The translations under genes and the position numbers were made by a program. From Paracoccus binzhouensis (GTDB lineage: Bacteria; Pseudomonadota; Alphaproteobacteria; Rhodobacterales; Rhodobacteraceae), in NCBI RefSeq assembly GCF_016446475.1, contig NZ_JAEHFP010000027.1:1-42737 (forward strand): a DNA stretch of 42,737 nt, given 5' to 3'. Positions 15,742-22,508 of this stretch are shown here, one piece after another (within the stretch, counting starts at the first letter, position 1; every line of letters begins with the position of its first letter). The notes under the pieces are model-generated. The model saw only the letters and a list, made by a program, of their open reading frames with translations. It made no database searches and was not told where the DNA came from.

Positions 15742-17187
15742 TCAGGCGGCCGGGCCGATGACGCGGTCGCGGTTCATCAGGCCGTCGGGGTCGATGCAGC
15801 GCTTCAGCGCGCGCATCAGGTCGAGCTCGGGGCCGGCCTTGTAGCGCTCCATCAGCCCGGTCATGGTCTGGCCGACGCCGTGCTCGGCGCTGAAAGTGCC
15901 GCCAAGCGCGATGGCGATGTCGTTGACCGCGTTGCGCAGCTGCGTCTCGATGGCCTGGCGGTCGGGCAGCGCCGCCCAGAGATCATGCGGGAACAGCGCG
16001 ATGAAATGGATGTTGCCGTCGCCGACATGGCCCACCACGGTCACGAGGATGCCGGGATGGACCTGCATCACCGCATCCGTGGCGCGGGCGATGAATTCGG
16101 GGACGCGGGCCACCGGAACCGCCGTGTCCGAGGTGATGCTGACCCCGACCCGCGCATTCGATTCCGTCACGCTGTGGCGGATCGCCCACATCGCCTCGGC
16201 CTGCGTCAGGTTCTGCGCGATGCTGCCGTCAAGGACCAGCCCGGCCTCGAACGCCTGCTCCAGGATCCCGACCATCAGCGCGTCGAGATCGGCCGAGGCG
16301 GTATCGGCCAACTCGACCATCAGGTGCCAGCCCTCGCGCCCTTCGACCGGCGCGGCGTGGCTGCCGTGGTCCAGCACATTGGCAAGCTGCTGGGCGTTCA
16401 TCAGCTCAAAGGCGGCCAGACTGCGCCCGGCCTGGCGACGGAACAGCTGCAGAAGCTCCAGCGCCTCGGCCGGCCCGGCGATGCGCAGCCAGCACATGCC
16501 GATCGCCGAGGTGGCGGGATAAAGCCGCATGACCGCGCCGGTGACGATGCCCAGCGTGCCCTCGGCGCCAATGAACAGCTGCTTCAGGTCGTAGCCGGCG
16601 GTGTCCTTGTGCAGCGCCCGCATCATGTCCAGCACCCGGCCGTCGGGCAGCACGACCTCCAGCCCCAGCGTGTTCGCGCGCGTGGTGCCATAGCGCAGCA
16701 CCGCCGTGCCGCCGGCATTGGTGGCGATGGTGCCGCCCAACTGGCAGCTTCCCTCGGAGCCGAGGCTGACGGGATAGAGCAACCCCTCGGCGTCGGCCGC
16801 CTCTTGCAACTGGGCGATGGTGCAGCCCGCATCGGCAGCGATGGTCAGCCCGAAGGGGTCGACGGCGCGCAGCTTGTTGAGACGTTCGGTCGAAACGATC
16901 ACCGGCAGGCGGTCGTCGGGCGTCGCCCCGCCGCACAGGCTGGTGTTGCCGCCTTGCGGCAGCATCGGCCAGCCATGCGCATGCAGCAGTTTGACCAGCG
17001 CCGCGACCTCGGCCGTGTCGCGCGGCTTGCAGACGCAAAGCGCGGGTGCGTGGAACTTGCGCCTTGCGTCGGTGCAATAGCCCTGGATCTCGGCCGGGTT
17101 CTCCAGCACGGCGCCGCGGCCGAGCAATGCGCGGATCTCATCCATCAGAAGCGTGCGAGAGGTCTCGTGCCGGGTCGCAGACGTCAT
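15742..17187 (-). CDS. FAD-linked D-2-hydroxyacid dehydrogenase (GlcD/D2HGDH family)
   Basis: A 481-residue flavoprotein with an N-terminal PCMH-type FAD domain (PQGGNTSLCGGATP near residue 97, LGGTIATNAGGTAVLRYGTTR near 165, FIGAEGTLGIVTGAVMRLYP near 218) and a C-terminal domain with the metal-binding VVGHVGDGNIHF near 370 and FSAEHGVGQ near 422. The family oxidises D-2-hydroxyglutarate, D-lactate or related D-hydroxy acids, passing electrons to a quinone or flavoprotein. It is the first gene of the six-gene minus-strand operon. Together with the FMN enzyme at the end of the operon it would allow both stereoisomers of one hydroxy acid to be oxidised. Confidence 0.9.
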   Translation of the reverse strand: MTSATRHETSRTLLMDEIRALLGRGAVLENPAEIQGYCTDARRKFHAPALCVCKPRDTAEVAALVKLLHAHGWPMLPQGGNTSLCGGATPDDRLPVIVSTERLNKLRAVDPFGLTIAADAGCTIAQLQEAADAEGLLYPVSLGSEGSCQLGGTIATNAGGTAVLRYGTTRANTLGLEVVLPDGRVLDMMRALHKDTAGYDLKQLFIGAEGTLGIVTGAVMRLYPATSAIGMCWLRIAGPAEALELLQLFRRQAGRSLAAFELMNAQQLANVLDHGSHAAPVEGREGWHLMVELADTASADLDALMVGILEQAFEAGLVLDGSIAQNLTQAEAMWAIRHSVTESNARVGVSITSDTAVPVARVPEFIARATDAVMQVHPGILVTVVGHVGDGNIHFIALFPHDLWAALPDRQAIETQLRNAVNDIAIALGGTFSAEHGVGQTMTGLMERYKAGPELDLMRALKRCIDPDGLMNRDRVIGPAA

Positions 17188-17390
17188 ATGATTTCCTCCA
17201 GACCCTTGGGGGCGACATCTTCGCGATGCTTCGTCCGCAGAATCGTTCCTTCTGTTCTCCTAGCTCAAATTCTCGAGCAATGATAGAAAAAATTATCGTA
17301 TAGGAAAAATTAGGCACTTTAGTAGAGAAACTTTATCCGCTAGACAAGGAGCAGGGCTGTCGATGGTCCGCGGCACAAGGAGCGATCCCG
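17188..17390. promoter_or_regulatory. Divergent regulatory region with two 13-bp direct repeats
   Basis: This 203-bp AT-rich gap separates the minus-strand hydroxy-acid operon from the ProC-like gene. ATAGAAAAAATTA (17283-17295) and ATAGGAAAAATTA (17300-17312) are direct repeats with one mismatch at a 17-bp period. The AAGGAG ribosome site of the ProC-like gene ends 8 bases before 17391. The repeats are candidate sites for the XRE-cupin regulator encoded at 18356, as its gene lies next to this region. Confidence 0.5.
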
Positions 17391-18197
17391 ATGAAAGATC
17401 TGAACGATGGCGGCGTGCTGGTGGTCGGCTGCGGCCGGATGGGCGGGGCGCTGCTGGACGGATGGATCGCGCAGGGATTGCAGCCCGCCAGCCTGTGGAT
17501 CGAGGATCCGCGTGCCGGTGACCGGCTGCAGGCGCTTGCCGCGCAGGGCGCGCATGTCAACGCCCCCCGGCCCGCCCGGCCCGCAGTCGTGCTGCTGGCG
17601 GTCAAGCCGCAGATGATGGCGGGGGTGCTGGCGGATCTGGCGGCGCTGCCCGGGGACGTGCCGATTCTGTCGGTCGCGGCCGGGGTCTCGCTGCAGCAAT
17701 ATGGCGCGGCGCTTGGCGACCGCCCGATCATCCGGGCGATGCCCAATACGCCTGCGCTGGTCGGTCGCGGCATGACGGCGATCATCGGCAATGACCATGC
17801 CGGGCCCGGGCATCTGGCGCTTGCGGTGCGGATGTTCTCGGCGGTGGGCGAGGTCGTCGCCCTTGAGACCGAGGCGCAGATCGACGCGGTGACGGCGATT
17901 TCGGGCTCGGGCCCGGCCTATCTGTTCCATCTTGCCGAGGCGCTTGAGCAGGCGGCGCGTAGCCTGGGCCTGCCCGGGGCGCTGGCACGGCAGCTTGCCC
18001 GCGGCACGGTCGGCGGCGCGGCCGCGTTGATGGTGGCCAGCGGCCGCGATGCGGCCGAGCTGCGCCACGATGTCACCAGCCCCGGCGGCACCACGGCGGC
18101 CGCGCTTGCCGTGCTGATGCGGCCGGACGGCCTGTCGAAGCTGATTGCGCAGGCGGCAGAGGCGGCCCGTGACCGCTCGGTCGCGCTGGGACAATAG
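17391..18197 (+). CDS. Pyrroline-5-carboxylate reductase family protein (ProC-like)
   Basis: A 268-residue NAD(P)-dependent reductase. The Rossmann motif VVGCGRMGGALLDGW is at residues 9-23, AVKPQ near 82, the substrate-binding AISGSGPAYLFHLAEAL near 164 and the C-terminal DVTSPGGTTAAALAVL near 226; all are typical of ProC. ProC makes proline from pyrroline-5-carboxylate. It diverges from a catabolic operon and precedes a regulator gene, so it may be a specialised paralogue acting on a cyclic imine related to the imported compound, rather than the housekeeping enzyme. The evidence for that is only context. Confidence 0.88.
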   Translation: MKDLNDGGVLVVGCGRMGGALLDGWIAQGLQPASLWIEDPRAGDRLQALAAQGAHVNAPRPARPAVVLLAVKPQMMAGVLADLAALPGDVPILSVAAGVSLQQYGAALGDRPIIRAMPNTPALVGRGMTAIIGNDHAGPGHLALAVRMFSAVGEVVALETEAQIDAVTAISGSGPAYLFHLAEALEQAARSLGLPGALARQLARGTVGGAAALMVASGRDAAELRHDVTSPGGTTAAALAVLMRPDGLSKLIAQAAEAARDRSVALGQ

Positions 18198-18220
18198 GTG
18201 CGGGGGATCTTGCCCGCGCC
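18197..18220 (+). terminator. Possible terminator after the ProC-like gene
   Basis: GGTGCGGG (18197-18204) and CCCGCGCC (18213-18220) form an 8-bp stem with one G-T pair and an 8-base loop, starting at the last base of the stop codon. Only two T follow, so it is weak and the regulator downstream may still be read from the same transcript. Confidence 0.35.
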
Positions 18221-18355
18221 TTATCGAGGCTGCGCCGCCACCCTATGTTTACAGGGCATCAGGGCGCGGGAAAGTTCGGAGCGAGGGGAATTCGCGCGGG
18301 ACAGGGATGCCGCGCAGCGGATAACGTGACGTCGGGAATGCAAGGCTGGAGAGAC

Positions 18356-18991
18356 ATGCCGATCGTGAACCAGATTGGTGACATCGCAATGAGGCAGCGC
18401 CGCACGGCCCGTCCCCGGAGGGAGCGGCCGCTGGAGCTTGGCCCGCGGCTGAAGGCGCTTCGCAAGGGCCAGCAGCTGACCTTGCAGGAGGTCGCGCGCC
18501 TGACCGGGGTATCGACCTCGGCCCTGTCCAAGATCGAGCGCAACGACCTTTCGCCGACGCTGACCACCCTGCAGCGCATCGCCAGCGGCCTTCAGGTCGA
18601 GCTGTCGGCCTTGCTGGGCGACGAGCCCGGTCACGCGCCCACCACCGGCCGCCGCAGCATCGCCCGGGCCGGGCAGGGCGACAACCTGAACAACGCCACC
18701 TGCAACAACAAGCTGCTTTGCGCGGATCTCAAGGACAAGTGCTTCACGCCCATCCGCACCGTGGTCAAGGCCCGCTCGCCCGAGGATTACGAGGCATGGG
18801 GCGTTTCGGACGGCGAGATCTTCCTGACCGTCCTCAAGGGGGAACTGGTCATCCACAGCCGGATCTATGAGCCGCTGGTCCTCTATCCCGGCGACAGCAT
18901 GTATTACGATGCCTCGACCGAGCATTGCTGGACCTCGCAAGGCGATGTCGATGCCGAACTGATCTGGGTGCTGGGCACGCGGACGGCTTGA
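18356..18991 (+). CDS. XRE-family regulator with C-terminal cupin domain
   Basis: A 211-residue regulator. The HTH lies at about residues 28-85 (LGPRLKALRKGQQLTLQEVARLTGVSTSALSKIERNDLSPTL, read in parts) and a cupin sensor domain follows from about residue 125 (VSDGEIFLTVLKGELVIHS, LYPGDSMYYDASTEHCW). The ATG at 18356 has a GGAGAG site just upstream; the frame stays open to 18245 but the added residues are not conserved-looking. The architecture is that of PuuR-like repressors of polyamine and amino-acid use. It probably controls the ProC-like gene and the divergent hydroxy-acid operon. In this HTH the recognition helix is STSALSKIERN. Confidence 0.9.
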   Translation: MPIVNQIGDIAMRQRRTARPRRERPLELGPRLKALRKGQQLTLQEVARLTGVSTSALSKIERNDLSPTLTTLQRIASGLQVELSALLGDEPGHAPTTGRRSIARAGQGDNLNNATCNNKLLCADLKDKCFTPIRTVVKARSPEDYEAWGVSDGEIFLTVLKGELVIHSRIYEPLVLYPGDSMYYDASTEHCWTSQGDVDAELIWVLGTRTA

Positions 18992-19156
18992 TCCTCGCAG
19001 GCTCTGCCGCAGGCGCCGCGGCCGGGGCGGCCGGCGGCAGATTCCGTCATGGGCCAGCGCTCTTCAGATCGCCATGAAGGTGACCACCCCGCAGGGTGAT
19101 GATGTTGAGGCGGGGTCCATGTGTTGCCGGTCGCCGGCATCAGGCGAGGAGCAGCC

Positions 19157-19336
19157 TTGGACGTTCATGCAAGCATTGACGTGCCTCTTGAGCAGAGGCG
19201 TGCTTGCATCGTGGAGGGTTCGGGGAAAAGCGCTCGGGAGACGAAAATGGCGAGCGGGCCGGAGGCGCGGTCCCGCCATTCTGCCGAACTCGGATTTCCG
19301 GTTGTCAGGATTGGTCTCGAGGCGGGTCCGCTGGCG
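19157..19336 (+). mobile_element. IS110-family transposase remnant, N-terminus only
   Basis: The frame reads LDVHASIDVPLEQRRACIVEG, then ETKMASGPEA, then LGFPVVRIGLEAGPLAS. From memory of the family this matches the first 65 residues of IS110-type DEDD transposases (usual forms IDVSLEQSSVCVVD, EAKVASEPEAL, GLEAGPLSQWL). The first catalytic aspartate is kept, in ASIDV. After about 19336 the frame enters unrelated sequence, so the rest of the RuvC-like domain and the serine domain are missing. It is a dead fragment. The 19017-19156 stretch before it has no gene and could be the left non-coding end of the element. Confidence 0.7.
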
Positions 19337-19554
19337 TCAGTCTCGACGGCCGGCAGATCTGGTTCGCCAGCGGCGAACGGCTGGGGGCGCTCGACCCCGC
19401 CACCGGCGCGGTGTTGGAGCGGCTGGAGATGCCGGCGGGCACTGGGGTCTCGGGGCTGGAATCCGATGGTGGCGCGCGGTTCTTCTGCGGCGGCGGCAGC
19501 AGTGGCAGGCTGAGGGTCGTTCTGCGCAAGGCGGGCTCTGGGCGCCGGACCTGA
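19337..19554 (+). pseudogene. Beta-propeller (Vgb/SMP-30-like) protein, internally deleted remnant
   Basis: In the frame VSLDGRQIWFASGERLGALDPATGAVLERLEMPAGTGVSGLE followed by SDGGARFFCGGGSSG (shown here in pieces) I recognise the first blade and the C-terminal end of a small cytosolic beta-propeller protein that in related genomes is about 220-230 residues. Only about 70 residues remain; the four or so middle blades are gone, with the join at the LDPATG-VL motif that recurs in each blade. No start codon of its own is left because the IS110 fragment abuts it. Non-functional by length. The family assignment is from memory and unconfirmed. Confidence 0.5.
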
Positions 19555-19615
19555 CAGTGGGGCCTCGGCAGGCTATGCTGTCGGGGTCCTTTCCACCAGC
19601 CACCGGGAGGCGGCG

Positions 19616-20023
19616 ATGAGCGACGATCACACCGGCAAGGGCGTCCTGCATCTGCCGCCGGGCGAGGGACGGCGCTACGCCCTCGGCCGGATGACGGCGG
19701 TGTTCAAGGCCGACGAGGACGAGACGGCTGCGCGCTACAGCGTCTCGGAATGGTGGCTGGAGCCCGGTGCCGACGGGCCGGGCGCGCATGCGCATGAGGG
19801 CAATGACGAGATCTTCTACGTGATCGCCGGCACGGTCAGCTTCCTTGCCGGCGAGGACTGGCTGGACGCGCCGCAAGGGACGTTCCTGCGCATCCCGGCC
19901 GGCGTGACGCATGACTTCCGGAACCGCACCGCCGAGCGTGTCGGTGTCCTGAACGTCTTCATCCCCGGCGGGTTCGAGCGCGACATGCCCGCCATCGCCG
20001 ACTGGTTCGGGGACAATCCCTAG
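19616..20023 (+). CDS. Single-domain cupin protein
   Basis: A 135-residue cupin. Motif 1 is GAHAHEGNDEIFYVIAG (about residues 60-76) with the metal-ligand pattern H-x-H-x5-E, and motif 2 is GTFLRIPAGVTHDFRN near residue 86-101. It is complete, with GGGAGG before the ATG. Such small cupins are dioxygenases, isomerases or ligand sensors; no reaction can be assigned. It is the only intact gene inside a stretch of pseudogenes: a beta-propeller remnant lies upstream and an acetyltransferase fragment begins four bases downstream, suggesting a former operon. Confidence 0.85.
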   Translation: MSDDHTGKGVLHLPPGEGRRYALGRMTAVFKADEDETAARYSVSEWWLEPGADGPGAHAHEGNDEIFYVIAGTVSFLAGEDWLDAPQGTFLRIPAGVTHDFRNRTAERVGVLNVFIPGGFERDMPAIADWFGDNP

Positions 20024-20027
20024 GCCG

Positions 20028-20168
20028 ATGCGCAGCAAGGCCACGCTCACGGCGGACCTTCGGCGGCTTGGCCTGCGGCCGGGCGATCTGGTGATGGTCC
20101 ACGCCTCGCTGAAGGCGCTCGGCCCGGCCGAGGGTGGCGGGGCCGGGGTCGCGCTGGCGCTGCTGTGA
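20028..20168 (+). pseudogene. Aminoglycoside 3-N-acetyltransferase family, N-terminal fragment
   Basis: A 46-codon frame starting four bases after the cupin stop reads LRRLGLRPGDLVMVHASLKALGPAEGGG, in pieces the N-terminus of AAC(3)-family acetyltransferases (usual form GLRPGDTLMVHASLRAVGPVLGG). It stops at 20166-20168, where sequence of an IS701-type remnant begins. The family is normally about 260-270 residues, so over 80 percent is lost, including the catalytic region. It cannot confer resistance. In environmental bacteria chromosomal members often act on other substrates. Confidence 0.65.
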
Positions 20169-20216
20169 TCCACCCCTATCGAATGGGTCCGCCTTGAAGC
20201 ATGGTTTGGGCCATGA

Positions 20217-20825
20217 CAATTGCGCTTTGCATCTGATATGTGCCTGTCCTGCTGTGGCCGGATGCGCCCTTCGCCACAGCGACCATGCGATGGCGCGGGC
20301 GGGCTGGATCCGGCGCTGTGCCCTGTGGCTGGCCCTGCGGCGGCTTTCCTGGATGGACCATCGGATCAAGGGGGCGGGTGCGGCAATGGCGCGATGGCGG
20401 CGACTGCCATCATGGCGAAGGCCGGCGTGACCAGGGAAACATGGCGATGCCAGCCGTGCCTACCTGCGCGCCTCGTCTTGATCGCGGTCTCGAAACTGTC
20501 TTCGATCGCCCATCGGTGGTCCTCGATCCGCGCCCGTGTCTCCATGGGCGTGCCTTGCGGGCCGCCGGTGGAGAAGAAGGCCAGATCGCCATCGGCGATG
20601 CCGCGCCGGATCCACCGGTCTCGTGCCCGAGCTCGCCGGAAGGCAGCGCCAGGTCGGCGGTGGCAGGTCCGCGGCGATATGCTTCGTGGTTCCGGCAATG
20701 GCATGAGGCCTGTCCCAGGGGCCGAACGCATGCCTTGCGCCGACCCCGGGGCGCATATCCCCTGCCGGCCCGTCGCAGCGCCATCCCGATATCGCCGGCC
20801 CCGTAGACTCCATCGGCGGCTGGCC
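20217..20825 (-). mobile_element. Frameshifted IS701-family transposase remnant, C-terminal half
   Basis: Reading the minus strand, four blocks in changing frames match the C-terminal half of IS701-type DDE transposases: ADGVYGAGDIGMALRRAG (from about 20817), HAFGPWDRPHAIAGTTKHIA, then IADGDLAFFSTGGPQGTP with HRWAIEDSFETA and HGWHRHVSLVTPAFAMMAV, and finally IRWSIQE, RRIQPARAIAWSLWRRAH and AHIRCKAQL (ending near 20217). Typical elements have KNELGLDHNETRSW between SFETA and HGWHRH; here it is deleted. Several frameshifts make it inactive. The N-terminal half was not found. The left boundary touches the acetyltransferase fragment at about 20168; the rest of 20169-20979 has no other recognisable gene. 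Confidence 0.75.
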
Positions 20826-20979
20826 GGGAAAACGGCACCCGCAGCCCCGACTGCACGTCCCGATGCGACACAGCCCAAAGCTCCGGCATTTCCTCGACAT
20901 GCCGTCCCGGCATCCCGGACCGCACCCACATCCTGGGAGCCCAGCCATGCGGAGGTCGGAAACAAGCGCCATCGCAAGG

Positions 20980-22446
20980 CTAGACGGCCGGGTCCCGCAG
21001 AGCCTCGGCGATGCGGCGGATGCCCTCGGGGATGCGCTCGGCCGAAATCGAGGAATAGGCGAGGCGGAAGAAGCCCCGGCCACGCGCCGGGTCCGCGAAG
21101 AAGGGCGCGCCCGGCTCGATCAGCACCTCGCGCGCCTTGAGCCGCGCTGCCAGGGCCGCGGAATCCACCCCCTCGGGCGCCGCCAGCCAGAAGCTCGAGC
21201 CGCCGGTCGCCTGGGGCGAGGCCAGCTGCAGCCCCTGCTGCGCGATGGCGGCCAGCATCACCTCGCGCCGCCGGGCATAGGCGCGGCGCATGCGGTTGGC
21301 CTGCGCGTCGTAATGGCCCAGCGACAGGAAATGCGCCAGCGTGCGCTGCATGTGGCCGGGCGGGTGGCGCAGCACCATGCCGCGCAGCGCCCGCGCCTCG
21401 GCGATGAAGCGCGGATCGGCCACCAGATAGCCCAGCCGCACGCCTGGGAACACCGATTTGGAAAACGAGCCGATATAGATCACCGCCCCGGCCCGGTCGA
21501 TGGCCTTGAGCGCCGGCGAGGGCGCGCCGGCGAAGGACATCTCGAATTCGTAATCGTCCTCGACCACGGCGAAGCCCTGGGCCTGGGCGCGGGCCAGCAG
21601 CTGCTTGCGCCGGGCCAGCGGCATGGTGGAATTGGTCGGGCATTGGTGGCTGGCGGTGGTGAAGACCGCGGCGACTCCGGGCGGGATGGCGTCGGGCGGC
21701 AGGCCGCGCGCATCGACCGGAACCGGCAGGATGCGGGCGCGGCTGGCCAGCAGGATCTCGCGCTGGCCGGGATAGGAAGGATCCTCGACGGCGCAGGAGA
21801 CGCCGGGGCGCAAGAGCACCTGCGCCACCAGCCACAGCGCGTTCTGCGCCCCCATGGTCAGCAGGATCTCGTCGCGCCCGGCGCTGATGCCGCGCCGGGG
21901 CAGGATCTGGCGAGCGATGTGATCGACCAGTTCCGGGTCGTCGGCGTCATAGAGATCGCCGGTCAGGCTGTCGAATTCGCGCCGCCCCAGCGCGCGCATG
22001 GCGCAGTCGCGCCACGCGGCATGGTCGACCAGCGTCGGATCGGCCTGGCCATAGACGAAGGGATAGGCGAAGCGGCGCCAGTCGCGCTCGCGGTCCGTGC
22101 GCTGCGCGCGGGCGAAGCGGCCTTCCAGCTGGCTGTCCCAGTCGAAGCGCGGCGTGTCCGGGGCGGGGGGCTCGGCCTCGAGCCGCCGCTCGATGCTGTC
22201 CGAGATGTAATGGCCCGAGCGGTCGCGGCTGGTCAGGTAATCGGTCGAGACCAGTTCCGCGAAGGCCTGCGCCACCGTCACCCGCGCCACGCCCAGATGC
22301 CGGGCCAGGGCACGCGTCGAGGGCAGCTTCTCGCCCGCGCGGAAGCGGCCGGCGGTCACCGCGGCGATGATCTGGCGGCGCAGCTGCACCTGCAAGGGCA
22401 GCCCGGCGGCATGGTCCAGGAAGAAGGCGTCGGGAGGGATGGGCAT
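20980..22446 (-). CDS. MocR-type GntR regulator with aminotransferase domain (TauR/EnuR-like)
   Basis: A 488-residue regulator: GntR winged helix at about 16-82 (LPLQVQLRRQIIAAV, AGEKLPSTRALARHLGVARVTVAQAF), then a fold-type I aminotransferase-like domain from about 120. The PLP lysine is Lys330 in YIGSFSKSVFPGVRLGY, and the PLP-ring aspartate is in VVEDDYEFEM. MocR proteins sense PLP or PLP-amine adducts and activate neighbouring genes. In Rhodobacter the MocR protein TauR activates tpa; here the aminotransferase gene lies directly upstream on the same strand, 62 bases away, so the same logic is likely. The start at 22446 lies three bases after a perfect hairpin. Confidence 0.92.
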   Translation of the reverse strand: MPIPPDAFFLDHAAGLPLQVQLRRQIIAAVTAGRFRAGEKLPSTRALARHLGVARVTVAQAFAELVSTDYLTSRDRSGHYISDSIERRLEAEPPAPDTPRFDWDSQLEGRFARAQRTDRERDWRRFAYPFVYGQADPTLVDHAAWRDCAMRALGRREFDSLTGDLYDADDPELVDHIARQILPRRGISAGRDEILLTMGAQNALWLVAQVLLRPGVSCAVEDPSYPGQREILLASRARILPVPVDARGLPPDAIPPGVAAVFTTASHQCPTNSTMPLARRKQLLARAQAQGFAVVEDDYEFEMSFAGAPSPALKAIDRAGAVIYIGSFSKSVFPGVRLGYLVADPRFIAEARALRGMVLRHPPGHMQRTLAHFLSLGHYDAQANRMRRAYARRREVMLAAIAQQGLQLASPQATGGSSFWLAAPEGVDSAALAARLKAREVLIEPGAPFFADPARGRGFFRLAYSSISAERIPEGIRRIAEALRDPAV

Positions 22447-22449
22447 GGC

Positions 22450-22501
22450 TGATCCGCGGCGGCTGTCGGAAGATCACTCCCCCGAATGCCGCCGCGGATC
22501 A
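22450..22501. promoter_or_regulatory. Perfect 14-bp inverted repeat between the aminotransferase and mocR genes
   Basis: TGATCCGCGGCGGC (22450-22463) and GCCGCCGCGGATCA (22488-22501) are exact inverse complements with a 24-base loop. On the minus strand the hairpin begins seven bases after the aminotransferase stop and ends three bases before the mocR ATG. The only purine-rich ribosome-like site (GGGGGAG) is in the loop, some 29 bases before the start. No T-run follows, so it is not a standard terminator. It may limit mocR translation, stabilise the upstream mRNA, or be a regulator site. Confidence 0.7.
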
Positions 22502-22508
22502 AGTCCCG

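Noticed and set aside
14278..17283. A 1001-codon plus-strand open frame
   Set aside because: It is the complement of two well-supported genes (binding protein and FAD dehydrogenase) and shows no domain.
19616..20023. Cupin gene as part of an insertion sequence
   Set aside because: It is complete, has a good ribosome site and no relation to transposition; it is more likely a survivor of the host operon.
20028..20168. An antibiotic resistance gene
   Set aside because: Only 46 N-terminal residues of the AAC(3) family remain; it cannot be active.
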